NCBI GenBank assembly: GCA_021789975.1
Contig: JAJYIT010000041.1
Span: 2,064 to 38,132 of the forward strand
DNA: 36,069 nucleotides
Source: Bacteroidota bacterium
GTDB lineage: Bacteria; Bacteroidota; Ignavibacteria; Kryptoniales; JAKASW01
Reading direction: 5' to 3'
Shown here: in pieces, positions 7,955 through 16,328 of the stretch
How the letters are laid out: every line of letters begins with the position of its first letter
Position numbering within the stretch: position 1 is the first letter of the stretch
Translations under genes and position numbers: made by a program
The notes under the pieces: generated by a model
What the model saw: only the letters and a program-made list of their open reading frames with translations
What the model was told of the DNA's origin: nothing
Database searches by the model: none

Positions 7955-9940
7955 ATGGAATCAAAGAAGTACACCATCCGAAAGGATGTTGTCGGCGAAC
8001 CACAGCGCCGAGTCTTCAAGATCAACTATGAAGGTGACCTGAATCCCGATCAGCTTGAAGCGGTACGGACAATAGATTGCCCTGTGCTCGTGATAGCCGG
8101 CGCCGGGACCGGCAAGACGAAAACACTTACGTACAGGGTAGCTTACCTTGTGGAACTTGGCGGCAATCCACAGGCGATTCTGCTCTTGACTTTTACTCGC
8201 AAGGCAGCAGCAGAAATGCTGAAAAGGGCCGCCGCACTGCTTAAATCGACCTCTGCAGAACAGGTTGCAGGCGGTACGTTCCATTCATTTGCAAACCTCA
8301 CGCTCAGGCGCTATGCGAAGCTGCTCGGTTATGGCGAACAATTTACGATTTTGGACGATTCGGATGCCGCCGACGTAGTCAATCTCCTCAGGACAAGGCT
8401 GAAACCTGAAAAACGGGCGCAGCGCTTTCCTAAGAAAGAGACTCTGGTCGATATCTTCAGCAGGTCGGAGAATACATACACTCGAATCGAAGAAATTCTG
8501 TTCAAGGAATATCCCCGCTTCATTGAGCAATCCGAAGACATACTCATGCTGAAGACGCAGTTCGACGACTACAAGCGCAGGTACAACCTGATGGACTATG
8601 ACGACCTGCTGAAGAACCTTCGGCTCCTGCTTGAGCAAAACGAGTCGGTCCGTAAATCGGTGACCAACAAGTACAGCTACATCATGGTGGACGAGTTCCA
8701 GGATACTAACAAGGTCCAGGGCGAAATAGTGAGACTCCTCGGGATAGACAAGCAAAACGTCATGGTCGTGGGAGACGATGCCCAGAGCATATACGCTTTT
8801 CGGGGCGCCAACTTCAAGAACATATTCGACTTCCCCACCTACTTCCCGAACTGCAAGACGATCAAGCTGACAGAGAATTATCGTTCCACGCAGGGGATAC
8901 TGAACTTCACCAACAAGGTAATCGACGCAGCAAAGGAAAAATACGAGAAGGAGCTTTACTCGCGTAAGAATGCCGGCGGTAAACCGGTCGTGGTAACCGC
9001 GGAGAATGAGAACGTTCAATCGAAGTTTGTCGTACAGCGGATTCTGGAGCTTCGGGAAGAGGGGAAGGTGTTGAACGATATCGCGGTCCTCTTCCGGTCA
9101 TCTTATTTGTCTTTCGATTTAGAAATCGAGCTGACCAGAGCGAACATCCCGTATGTGAAGTTTGGTGGTATGAAGCTGATCGAGGCGGCTCACATCAAAG
9201 ATGTCATCGCTTTTCTGAGGGTGATCGAAAATCCCCTGGATGCTGTTGGCTGGCATAGGATACTCCTCTTGCATCCCGGAGTTGGTCCCGGCATCGCGGA
9301 GAGAGTACTTGGTTCCATCACGGGGCCAACGCCGCCCGCGGACACTTCGAGTCAGGATGATCGACTCAAGATTCCTCCAAGTGCCCGGGAACTCATAGAA
9401 TTTGTGAATGAGCAAAACAAGAAGAAGGTTTCCCCGGTTGAAGAAATCGAGTCCGTTCTCCGATACTATGAGCCTCTCATGAGGGATAAATACGAAGACC
9501 ATCAGAAGCGCGAAAAAGATCTCGGCATGTTTACGTCCATAGCAGAACGATACAGGTCAATGCAAAACTTTCTTGCCGATCTTGCTCTTGAGCCTCCGAC
9601 AGAGAGTGTTGTGGATCTCGGTGATAAGGATCAGAAAGAAGAGCAGATCACTTTATCGACCATCCATTCGGCAAAAGGGCTGGAATGGAACAGCGTATTC
9701 CTGATATGGGCATTGGACGGCAAATTTCCGACAATGTATGCCACTGATGACGACGATGAGCTTGAGGAAGAAAGAAGGCTCATGTATGTCGCATGCACAC
9801 GGGCAAAAGAAAACCTGTATGTCACGTATCCGATGAACGTCTACGACAGGGAAACCGGCAGGATATGTACAAAGGCCAGCAGATTTTTGGATGCAGTGCC
9901 GCCCGACTTATTTGAAAAATGGAATCTGGATTTTGAGTAA
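7955..9940 (+). CDS. UvrD/PcrA/Rep-family ATP-dependent DNA helicase
   Basis: This is an SF1A 3'-5' helicase of 661 residues, slightly shorter than typical UvrD or PcrA (about 720). Walker A is AGAGTGKT at 48-55. Further motifs are LLTFTRKAAAEM (Ia), VDEFQDTN (II), GDDAQSIYAFRGA (III), a TENYRS motif, TIHSAKGLEW (V) and YVACTRAKENLYV (VI), so all helicase motifs are intact. No nuclease domain is fused. The ATG at 7955 follows a weak AGGG. Likely roles are unwinding in excision or mismatch repair, or clearing replication forks; with mutS upstream a repair role fits, but the genes are separated by unrelated ones. I cannot tell UvrD from PcrA or Rep by sequence alone. Confidence 0.95.
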   Translation: MESKKYTIRKDVVGEPQRRVFKINYEGDLNPDQLEAVRTIDCPVLVIAGAGTGKTKTLTYRVAYLVELGGNPQAILLLTFTRKAAAEMLKRAAALLKSTSAEQVAGGTFHSFANLTLRRYAKLLGYGEQFTILDDSDAADVVNLLRTRLKPEKRAQRFPKKETLVDIFSRSENTYTRIEEILFKEYPRFIEQSEDILMLKTQFDDYKRRYNLMDYDDLLKNLRLLLEQNESVRKSVTNKYSYIMVDEFQDTNKVQGEIVRLLGIDKQNVMVVGDDAQSIYAFRGANFKNIFDFPTYFPNCKTIKLTENYRSTQGILNFTNKVIDAAKEKYEKELYSRKNAGGKPVVVTAENENVQSKFVVQRILELREEGKVLNDIAVLFRSSYLSFDLEIELTRANIPYVKFGGMKLIEAAHIKDVIAFLRVIENPLDAVGWHRILLLHPGVGPGIAERVLGSITGPTPPADTSSQDDRLKIPPSARELIEFVNEQNKKKVSPVEEIESVLRYYEPLMRDKYEDHQKREKDLGMFTSIAERYRSMQNFLADLALEPPTESVVDLGDKDQKEEQITLSTIHSAKGLEWNSVFLIWALDGKFPTMYATDDDDELEEERRLMYVACTRAKENLYVTYPMNVYDRETGRICTKASRFLDAVPPDLFEKWNLDFE

Positions 9941-9943
9941 AGA

Positions 9944-10010
9944 CCCCCTTCCTCTCTCCTCCTGAAAGGCTCCTTCTTGCCCACCCGATTTAAGGAGGGA
10001 AGAAAGGGGG
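9944..10010. terminator. Hairpin between convergent genes, likely bidirectional terminator
   Basis: A C/T-rich arm (CCCCCTTCC... at 9944-9962) faces a G/A-rich arm (AGGAGGGAAGAAAGGGGG at 9993-10010), forming a long imperfect stem. It sits between the helicase stop and the stop of the oppositely oriented rubrerythrin gene, where a shared terminator is expected. It has no clean U-tract and also resembles a common intergenic repeat. Confidence 0.5.
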
Positions 10011-10026
10011 ACGAATACTCCTTTCC

Positions 10027-10653
10027 TTATTCGACAGTCAGGAATCTGTCCTTGCCAGTCATGCAGATTCCACAGCGCGCCGGAGCTTCTCCAGCGTATG
10101 TGTTGCCGCACGTCGGACAAACCTGGTACACTGACGCAAGTGATCCGATGTCGTTGGCTTCAAGTGCCTTCAATGCTCCCTCGTAAAGTGCCTTATGCTT
10201 GAGCTCGGTCTTGTTTGCGTAATTAAAAGAAATCGAGGCGATGGTAATCCCCGCCTTACCGGCGTCCTTTAAGAAACTCGGGTACATTATGCTTGACTCA
10301 TAGGTCTCGCCTTTTATCGCATCTTTCAAATTATCGCTCGTGGAGTTTACTTCGAACTTAGGATCGACGGCCGGTGCGGTTTCGCCAATCTGTTCGAGTG
10401 CCGCTTTATGGTTCCCCGCATGGATGTTTTCTGCCTTCGATGCTGCCTCAAACAGCAGGGCGATATTGTCCAAGCCCTCTTGCTTTGCCTTTTCTGCATA
10501 GGCGGCATACTTTGCACTGGCAGTGGTTTCGCCGGTAAACGCAGCCTTAAGATCCTCTACCACCTTCTTGGCAGCTTCCTTATCGGCGGCAGCGCAGAGC
10601 GTAAATGCGCTGAAAAGGATCAATACTGCCGATGAAATGATTATTCGCTTCAT
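10027..10653 (-). CDS. Rubrerythrin with signal peptide (exported)
   Basis: Rubrerythrins are diiron peroxidases that reduce H2O2 using electrons passed through a rubredoxin-like site. This 208-residue protein begins with a basic end, a hydrophobic stretch and an AAA site near 21-23, so it looks exported to the periplasm. The ferritin-like domain has candidate iron ligands E42 (GETTASAKY), E75/H78 (AENIH), E116/E119 (GETYE) and E150/H153 (ELKH). The C-terminal rubredoxin-like site has C179-x2-C182 and C194-x2-C197. AAAGGGAG lies upstream of the ATG. Rubrerythrins are normally cytoplasmic, so the signal peptide is the odd feature. It lies 155 bases downstream of the DUF2231 gene on the same strand. 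Confidence 0.93.
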   Translation of the reverse strand: MKRIIISSAVLILFSAFTLCAAADKEAAKKVVEDLKAAFTGETTASAKYAAYAEKAKQEGLDNIALLFEAASKAENIHAGNHKAALEQIGETAPAVDPKFEVNSTSDNLKDAIKGETYESSIMYPSFLKDAGKAGITIASISFNYANKTELKHKALYEGALKALEANDIGSLASVYQVCPTCGNTYAGEAPARCGICMTGKDRFLTVE

Positions 10654-10807
10654 CTTACTCCCTTTCTAGTTGATTAGTGATTTGACCTAAGACTCGGTCA
10701 CGTTCGCTTTAATATCGGCAGGTGCTTCGGAAATGGATCGTCTTGTTCTCGGCGTACGGTCCAGGCGATGTTCCGTTCCGGAGATCGAAGACGGATTAAA
10801 TGCAATA

Positions 10808-11308
10808 TTACGGATTTGATGCCGAAGCCAGAGAACCGTTTTGAATAGATCCTGAATTTGATGAACCGAATTCAATAGTTACTCCTGCTGCGTGTTTGAA
10901 AACCAATTCTCCACCATAATAGCCGGTCCTGGACACAGCAAGTACGCCCGCAAAGAATATTGCGAAGGCAATCCATCTGTAGTAGCCGGCATACCGGCGT
11001 ACCATGACCAGAGCAGTTCTGAATACCGCGGCTCCGATGATTATCCAGAGTGCCAGCTCAGCTGCACTTTCGTGAACTTCTACTGCATCCTTCAGACTTC
11101 CTGCCTCAACCAGACCATCGGCCGCCGACGCCCCCGAGAAATATGCAGCAATCGCTCCGATGGCTCCGACTATTAGAAGAATGAAACCGGTTTTTTCCAG
11201 GAAGTCGCGCTTCACAAACAACGATATCGCGTCGACGAGGAAGCCGATAATCAGGAGAGCGATGGGGAAATGCACTATCATAGGATGGAGATGAGTCAGA
11301 TCCGGCAT
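10808..11308 (-). CDS. DUF2231 family membrane protein
   Basis: This is a 166-residue integral membrane protein with about four hydrophobic segments. It opens with the family hallmark 'LHPMIVHFPIALL', whose histidines may bind a cofactor or metal (inference). The reading frame is open to an ATG at 11350, but the ATG at 11308 has AAAGGA upstream at proper spacing and gives the conserved start MPDLTHLHP, so I prefer it. Function is not established for the family; members often sit near redox or cytochrome-like proteins. Its position upstream of an exported rubrerythrin on the same strand fits an envelope redox role (inference). Confidence 0.85.
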   Translation of the reverse strand: MPDLTHLHPMIVHFPIALLIIGFLVDAISLFVKRDFLEKTGFILLIVGAIGAIAAYFSGASAADGLVEAGSLKDAVEVHESAAELALWIIIGAAVFRTALVMVRRYAGYYRWIAFAIFFAGVLAVSRTGYYGGELVFKHAAGVTIEFGSSNSGSIQNGSLASASNP

Positions 11309-11425
11309 ATCAATTCCTTTCTTTGAATTCCTGCAGAACCATGGCACCACTGCTCGCGCTATCCCCAGTGAGGAGCACGAGATCGATCATGAAGGTGGTA
11401 AAGCTCGAAGCACGCTGATTTATTG

Positions 11426-11444
11426 CATTGAGAATTTCTCAATG
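11426..11444. promoter_or_regulatory. 19-bp palindrome, candidate operator
   Basis: CATTGAGAA-T-TTCTCAATG has nine perfectly paired bases around one central T. It lies about 120 bases upstream of the preferred start of the minus-strand DUF2231 gene. The near-zero spacer suits a dimeric repressor site better than an RNA hairpin. No regulator gene is adjacent. Confidence 0.4.
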
Positions 11445-11588
11445 TATCAAGCTAACGCTGTGAAGTGTGGTATAGTTCCATCGAGGGTGCGCTACCATGG
11501 AACCAACAGCCCTTTAATGGGAGTCCGACAGTTGCGGGCTGGAATGCCGGACTCTGATAGACAGTTATCAAAGGTATGCCGCAGTACT

Positions 11589-11630
11589 GAAAGTCAGCCT
11601 TCGCCTGCTGAAGGCTGCGCCGTGACTTTC
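11589..11630. other. Nested double-stem hairpin
   Basis: The outer stem is GAAAGTCA (11589-11596) with TGACTTTC (11623-11630), both perfect. The inner stem is AGCCTTC (11596-11602) with GAAGGCT (11610-11616), with a seven-base loop. No U-tract follows on either strand, so a classic terminator is unlikely. It could be a structured RNA element or a remnant of a repeat. Confidence 0.5.
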
Positions 11631-11692
11631 GATTTGTAGCGCTGTATTCGTTCCAAGTTCTAGAAGTGTACCAATTTATGTTTTGCTCAAAC

Positions 11693-11768
11693 AGCGGAGA
11701 TCGCTAAGGTGCGCTGAGGATTTTTTAGCGATATAGAGCTTCGCGATCCTTGCGATCATTGCGGTTGA
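11693..11768. repeat. Degenerate palindromic intergenic repeat
   Basis: A left arm with CAGCGGAGATCGCTAAGG and a right arm ending CTTGCGATCATTGCGGTTGA pair imperfectly around TTTTTTAGCG. It resembles the elements at 4619-4692 and 7765-7916, supporting one dispersed family. Confidence 0.55.
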
Positions 11769-11959
11769 TTCACTTTTCTTCTTTCAAGTGAGATTCAAAT
11801 TAGGACACTACCCGAGTTCTTATGGTGGCTTGGCAAAATAGACTCCGGAACCATTTGTCTAAACACTGGAGCGGCGTAATCGCTATAGAACTCCTGGGAC
11901 TGGTGAGCAAATAGGTTTTCCTTTAGGATAGGACGGTACGAGTCGGACCGGCTGTCGTT

Positions 11960-12808
11960 CTACTTTCTTATCAATTCGGAGGTCAGGAGCCCCGCGATTA
12001 TGAATGCTCCACCTATTGCCCCGACATACCCGACAAACTCTCCAAAGGCGAAGAAGGCAATGATATTTGCAACTACGGGTTCCATGGAGAAGATTATTGC
12101 GGCGCGAACCGGCGTGATCTCGCGCTGGTACTTCGTCTGCAAATATGTTGCAAAGACGGTCGCCAGAATAGAAGTATATGCTATTGCCCCAAGGAATCCG
12201 AGATTGAAGTGAACATGGATCCTTTCGGTAAACGGTGCGACCATGATTGAAAGAAGGCTTGTTACCGATAGTTGCAGGAATGTCAGATGTCGAACGTCAT
12301 GTCTCTTTGAAAAAACGTCCAGGTAAACAATATAGATGGCGTAAGAGACGGCACACATGAATGTGAGCACATCACCGATGTTTATCCCCTGACCTTCCGG
12401 CGACGTTAGAAGAAAGAGACCAATGGCGACCAACCCCACTCCTATTAGGCTACCTCTTGACGGGGGGCGTCGTTCAATTGCAGCCTGCGCGATCGGCGTG
12501 AGTGCGACCAACAGCCCTGTAATAAATGCAGACTTTGACGCGGTTGTGTATTGGAGTCCAACTGTCTGGAACGCGAACCCTATCATCAGTAGCCCGCCGA
12601 GGAACAATCCACTAAACAACGTCCCCCGGTCCATGGAGAAGTAGTTACCTCTGTATATCAGCGGAAAGATCAAAGACGCAATACCGAACCTTATGGCGAG
12701 AAAAGCAAGAGGCGACGCATCTGAGAGAGCATACTTAACGACAGCAAATGTGCCGCCCCAGATAATCGTAATTGAGAGGAGAATGACCTCGGCTTTGCGG
12801 GACTTCAA
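11960..12808 (-). CDS. EamA/DMT-superfamily transporter
   Basis: A 282-residue protein made almost entirely of hydrophobic segments, about ten in two EamA repeats. It has the usual N-terminal 'IIWGGTFAVVKYAL' and second-half 'YAIYIVYLDVFSKR' and 'SMEPVVANIIAF' patterns. DMT proteins export amino acids, nucleobases or other metabolites; the substrate cannot be read from the sequence. The start is TTG at 12808 with a weak AGGT site upstream. It follows the UbiA-family gene by 60 bases on the same strand and may share its transcript. Nothing links their functions. Confidence 0.9.
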   Translation of the reverse strand: MKSRKAEVILLSITIIWGGTFAVVKYALSDASPLAFLAIRFGIASLIFPLIYRGNYFSMDRGTLFSGLFLGGLLMIGFAFQTVGLQYTTASKSAFITGLLVALTPIAQAAIERRPPSRGSLIGVGLVAIGLFLLTSPEGQGINIGDVLTFMCAVSYAIYIVYLDVFSKRHDVRHLTFLQLSVTSLLSIMVAPFTERIHVHFNLGFLGAIAYTSILATVFATYLQTKYQREITPVRAAIIFSMEPVVANIIAFFAFGEFVGYVGAIGGAFIIAGLLTSELIRK

Positions 12809-12868
12809 GACAGACCTAGCCGGAATGCCGGATGTTTGAACGAGAAAGGTGTTTTGAGCTGCCGGGCC

Positions 12869-13807
12869 TTACGAAACATATCTTGAAATCAAGAGAGCAA
12901 GTTCCCGCTTGTAAATTATCAGGACGACCGAAATGGTGTATAAGATAATGTTGATCAGCATAGGTTTGTCCGTCAAAAGCGCGCCGGTTGGATTTTCGCC
13001 GAGACCGAGTTTATGAATAAGGAAGAGGTAGCGGAAGATACCGTAGACCACGAATACGGTTGTGAAGATGAGCGCCTCAGTGCCGAAGACTCTTACCGTC
13101 CGTGCGGACATGGTATACAGGGCATAAGTAATTATCACACTTGCAGCGGAGACGGAAAGGATCTGATCGATGAGGCTGAGGTCGTAATCGAAAAGTACCC
13201 TCCTGCTGGTTCTGCCTGAGTCTTCACCGATTTGGCTACCGCCGCCCATCGAGACGAACTCGCCCCTTCGTTTTGCAATCCCTAAGAATAGGGACACGAA
13301 CAGCGTCGTCATTATCAGCCAGCTCGATATCTTAACATCTATCGCATACCCTCCCGCCAGAATTCTCAATATGAATCCCAATGCGATGACAAATACGTCA
13401 ACCAGCACAACTTCTTTGAGCAGGAAGGAATAAAAAATGTTAATCAGAACGTATGCGGCTATGGCAGCGGCCGACGACATGCCGCAGTTGCCAAGCTTCA
13501 TGACAAGAAAAGAGAGCACCAACAAGAGGAACGCTGCCATCCAACCTTCTGCAACTTTTACCATACCGGATGCGATAGGCCGCTTGTTCTTGACAGGGTG
13601 GAGCAGATCACGTTTCCTGTCCGCGATGTCGTTCACTATGTAGATAGCTGACGCCGCAAGGCAAAACGCAACGAAAGTGAGTGCCGATCTTGAGAACAAA
13701 CTTACATTGAAGAGATTTTTTGAGAAGATTAGCGGAATGACCACAAAAACGTTCTTAACCCATTGAACGGGCCGCATTAACTGCAGATAGTAGACGGATC
13801 TTTTCAT
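12869..13807 (-). CDS. UbiA-family prenyltransferase, decaprenyl-phosphate phosphoribosyltransferase-like
   Basis: A 312-residue, roughly nine-helix membrane enzyme. It opens with 'LMRPVQWVKN' and has the UbiA aspartate motif 'NDIADRKRDLLHP' followed by KNKRPIASG. This combination (RPxQWVKN, then HP.K..RPIA.G) is characteristic of 5-phosphoribosyl-1-pyrophosphate:decaprenyl-phosphate transferases (Rv3806c-like), which start the making of polyprenyl-phosphoryl sugars such as DPA for the cell envelope. The third family landmark 'LGIAKRRGEF' is also present. The epimerase partners (DprE1/DprE2) are not in the window. The ATG at 13807 has no clear ribosome site. A quinone or haem prenyltransferase is less likely. 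Confidence 0.85.
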   Translation of the reverse strand: MKRSVYYLQLMRPVQWVKNVFVVIPLIFSKNLFNVSLFSRSALTFVAFCLAASAIYIVNDIADRKRDLLHPVKNKRPIASGMVKVAEGWMAAFLLLVLSFLVMKLGNCGMSSAAAIAAYVLINIFYSFLLKEVVLVDVFVIALGFILRILAGGYAIDVKISSWLIMTTLFVSLFLGIAKRRGEFVSMGGGSQIGEDSGRTSRRVLFDYDLSLIDQILSVSAASVIITYALYTMSARTVRVFGTEALIFTTVFVVYGIFRYLFLIHKLGLGENPTGALLTDKPMLINIILYTISVVLIIYKRELALLISRYVS

Positions 13808-13892
13808 CAGAGTGATGATCGCTTGTGGTTCGCTTTTGAAGAAACAATTTAGTGAACGGTGGCTTAGTTAATCAAACAAATTCCGGGAATCT

Positions 13893-13921
13893 TTGTTTAT
13901 TTTGAACTCACGAAATATATT
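13893..13921 (+). promoter_or_regulatory. Promoter placing the tauE-like mRNA start at its ATG (leaderless)
   Basis: TTGTTT at 13893-13898 and TATATT at 13916-13921 have a 17-base spacer. Only six bases separate the -10 from the ATG at 13928, and no Shine-Dalgarno is present there. Transcription would begin at about the A of the start codon. Confidence 0.45.
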
Positions 13922-13927
13922 GCACGC

Positions 13928-14812
13928 ATGTTTTTGCTTTTCTTGAGTCTGTTTCTTGTCGCTATCTTTGCAGGTTTCTTCGGAGCTTTGGTTGGAATTG
14001 GTGGCGGGATAGTTATTGTCCCGGTATTAACGCTTGTATTCCACATGCCGATCCATCACGCCATTGCCGCGAGCATAGTTTCCGTGATAGCCACATCTAT
14101 AGCGGGTGCCCTTTCGTACGTCGACCAGCAAATCACTAATGTCCGTCTCGGAATGTTCCTGGAAATCGCCACAACCGGTGGGGCCCTCATCGGGGCTTTC
14201 GTGGGTGTTATGATGCAGGGATGGGTCCTGAGCCTCATATTCGGCGCGCTCATCATGTTCATGGCGGTTGTATCGTACCGGAGCAGGGAAACCGATGATA
14301 AAATGATAGCCGCAGATTCTTTCAAGACGGGGGGAGTCGACAAGATTTCGCGCAAACTTGACTTGCAGGGTGAATATCATGACGAGGCTGCTAACAGAGA
14401 AGTTAGTTATCACGCAACACGGGCGATCGAGGGCGGGCTCGTCTCCTCGCTCGCGGGAATAGGGTCCGGTCTTCTCGGGATTGGCGGAGGCGTTATCAAG
14501 GTGGCGGCGATGAACTCCATGATGAACGTCCCGATGAAGGTGTCCGTCGCTACAAGCAAGTTCATGATCGGAGTAACTGCTGCGACAAGCGCGATAGTAT
14601 ATTTGCTTGCAGGGGCGGTCAACCTGTACATCGTGGGGCCTGTCGCCCTCGGAACAATGCTCGGCGCGACTATCGGCAGCAACGTGATGAACAAACTGCA
14701 CAGCAAGGTTATAAAGATAATCTTCTTTGTCATCATGATTTACCTTGGTTTCAGTATGCTTGCAAACGGTCTGCGCAGCGGCGCGGGCATCAAATTCCCC
14801 ACTATCCTGTAA
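13928..14812 (+). CDS. TauE/SafE-family permease (sulfite exporter-like)
   Basis: A 294-residue membrane protein with about eight helices and the duplicated family signature: 'ALVGIGGGIVIVPVL' in the first half and 'GLLGIGGGVIKVAAM' in the second. A charged cytoplasmic loop of about 45 residues lies between the halves (about 120-165). Family members move sulfite, sulfoacetate or other organosulfur anions; the substrate here is unknown. It is followed after five bases by a DUF1634 gene, a very common pairing. It is transcribed away from the UbiA-family gene. Confidence 0.92.
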   Translation: MFLLFLSLFLVAIFAGFFGALVGIGGGIVIVPVLTLVFHMPIHHAIAASIVSVIATSIAGALSYVDQQITNVRLGMFLEIATTGGALIGAFVGVMMQGWVLSLIFGALIMFMAVVSYRSRETDDKMIAADSFKTGGVDKISRKLDLQGEYHDEAANREVSYHATRAIEGGLVSSLAGIGSGLLGIGGGVIKVAAMNSMMNVPMKVSVATSKFMIGVTAATSAIVYLLAGAVNLYIVGPVALGTMLGATIGSNVMNKLHSKVIKIIFFVIMIYLGFSMLANGLRSGAGIKFPTIL

Positions 14813-14817
14813 CTTTC

Positions 14818-15207
14818 ATGCAGTCCAAAACAGAACAGACCGAGACACAATATATAAATAGAATAGTCGGAATTATTCTTGCTACCGGCATGTATGTCAC
14901 CATAGGGCTGTACGCCGCGGGCCTGATACTTGCGCTGATAGAAGATTCGCGCATACCTTCAACCGCGCACCAATATTTCCCCTCGATCAGCGTTTTTATT
15001 TCAAGCTTAACCCACCTCGATGCGAGGACGTTTCTTTACCTCGGTACTCTTTCGCTGATCCTGACCCCCGTGAGCCGCGTCTTTATCTCGATCTTCGCGT
15101 TCTGGAAGGAACATGATTTCAAATACGTTGGAGTGACTTCAGTCGTATTTGTAATAATCCTGATAAGCGTCATAATCGGGAGCGTTTTCAAGATTGCCAT
15201 CGGGTGA
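14818..15207 (+). CDS. DUF1634 membrane protein
   Basis: A 129-residue protein with three hydrophobic helices (about 15-43, 75-93 and 102-127). The pattern 'GTLSLILTPVSRVFISIFAFWKEHDFKYVGVT' matches DUF1634. The family is regularly encoded right after TauE/SafE permeases and probably acts as an accessory subunit (inference). Five bases separate the two genes, so they are one transcript and probably translationally coupled. No independent ribosome site is evident. Confidence 0.85.
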   Translation: MQSKTEQTETQYINRIVGIILATGMYVTIGLYAAGLILALIEDSRIPSTAHQYFPSISVFISSLTHLDARTFLYLGTLSLILTPVSRVFISIFAFWKEHDFKYVGVTSVVFVIILISVIIGSVFKIAIG

Positions 15208-15311
15208 GCGCCAATGGTGTAATGCAATCGAATTGGAACTGGATCTCAGTCCGAGAAGCAGTGCCCAAACACGTTTGCAAATCATCGTATCGAAGTGCCA
15301 AGTTCTGTAAA

Positions 15312-15340
15312 TTGATTTTATTGGCCCCAGGTTGTAAACT
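15312..15340 (+). promoter_or_regulatory. Possible promoter for the sppA operon
   Basis: TTGATT (15312-15317) and TAAACT (15335-15340) are 17 bases apart, giving a leader of about 75 bases. Each hexamer matches four of six consensus positions, so support is modest. No other feature is seen in 15208-15422. Confidence 0.3.
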
Positions 15341-15422
15341 GTTGAGCAATTTGAAGTTAGCTGGTTAATTGGATTGTCCTTGAAGTCAAGCTACAAGAAA
15401 GCCCATTGAGCCTAAAAGTTTA

Positions 15423-16316
15423 ATGAAAAAATCGACGAAGATCTTTTTCTGGATACTCGGAATCATTATTCTTGGCGGTATCGTTGTCGCGATATTGATT
15501 TCAAGCGGTGGGGGAGAAGAAGAGAACTACAGTCTTAACGGACCAGGCCAGAAGGTGGCGATAGTCAATCTTACCGGGACGATTATGTCCTCAAGGGACA
15601 TTGTGTCGAACCTTCAGACTCTTGCAGAGAACAAGAGTGTTAAAGCTATAGTACTGCGTGTTGACAGTCCAGGCGGGGGCGTCGCGGCGAGCCAGGAAAT
15701 CTATGAGGAGGTTAGGTCCATAAGCGATACGGTTAAGCCAATTGTCGTCTCGATGGGATCGCTTGCCGCGAGCGGAGGATACTATGTGAGTTGTGGAGCA
15801 ACGAGAATAGTTGCAGATCCTGGGACAATAACCGGCAGTATCGGAGTTATCGCGGAGTTTCCAAATTGGAGCAAACTGATGACAAAGCTCGGACTCCAAA
15901 TGGATGTTATCAAGAGCGGCAAGTTTAAAGACTCCGGTTCTCCCTTCAGACCCATGACGAAAGCCGACGAGAAATATTTTCAGGGAGTTGTCGAGAACAG
16001 TTTCGGGCAGTTTCTTAACGTAGTTGCGAAAGACAGAAAAATACCTCTGGAGAAGCTCAGAAAGTTTGCGGACGGCCGTGTCTTTACCGGTGAGCAAGCG
16101 CTTAAGCTTGGACTTATAGATACGCTTGGATCTTTTGAGGATGCAATCAAGATTGCGGCGTCCCTGGGTGGGATCAAGGGAAAACCTTTGGTTGTCGAGC
16201 CGAGGAGGCCGAGATCGCTGGCAGACATATTGTTCGGAGATTTTTTCTCCAAACTTCACATCTTTGAGAGTGACTTCCTTGAACAGCCGATACTTCAATA
16301 CAGATTCGAGCATTAG
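15423..16316 (+). CDS. sppA: Signal peptide peptidase SppA, short form
   Basis: SppA degrades leftover signal peptides in the membrane using a Ser-Lys dyad. This 297-residue protein is the short, single-domain type. One N-terminal anchor spans about 7-27. The substrate strand is RVDSPGGGVAAS (79-90), the nucleophile is S117 in GSLAASGGYY, and the general base is probably K169 in GKFKDSGSPF. GTITGSIGVI is also conserved. The reading frame starts at ATG 15423 with a basic n-region; the ribosome site is weak. The HU gene begins 12 bases after its stop, giving an operon. Confidence 0.95.
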   Translation: MKKSTKIFFWILGIIILGGIVVAILISSGGGEEENYSLNGPGQKVAIVNLTGTIMSSRDIVSNLQTLAENKSVKAIVLRVDSPGGGVAASQEIYEEVRSISDTVKPIVVSMGSLAASGGYYVSCGATRIVADPGTITGSIGVIAEFPNWSKLMTKLGLQMDVIKSGKFKDSGSPFRPMTKADEKYFQGVVENSFGQFLNVVAKDRKIPLEKLRKFADGRVFTGEQALKLGLIDTLGSFEDAIKIAASLGGIKGKPLVVEPRRPRSLADILFGDFFSKLHIFESDFLEQPILQYRFEH

Positions 16317-16328
16317 AAAGGTGGGCAA

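Larger units (their letters stand above)
11309..11959. other. 650-bp gene-free interval with several hairpins
   Basis: No convincing coding region was found on either strand. The interval lies upstream of the DUF2231 gene and downstream of the EamA gene, both on the minus strand. It contains a 19-bp palindrome (11426-11444), 7-bp inverted repeats at 11475-11503 and 11521-11554 (about chance level), a nested hairpin (11589-11630) and a degenerate palindromic repeat (11693-11768). It may hold the DUF2231 promoter, a terminator or a non-coding RNA. Nothing recognisable was seen in 11770-11959. Confidence 0.6.

Noticed and set aside
8285-9019. 244-residue minus-strand ORF
   Set aside because: Antisense to intact helicase motifs; composition follows the complementary codons.
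11442-11639. 65-residue plus-strand ORF
   Set aside because: Spans several inverted repeats, has no ribosome site and no recognisable sequence.
14027-14701. 224-residue minus-strand ORF, His/Asp/Arg-rich
   Set aside because: Antisense shadow of the TauE/SafE permease gene.
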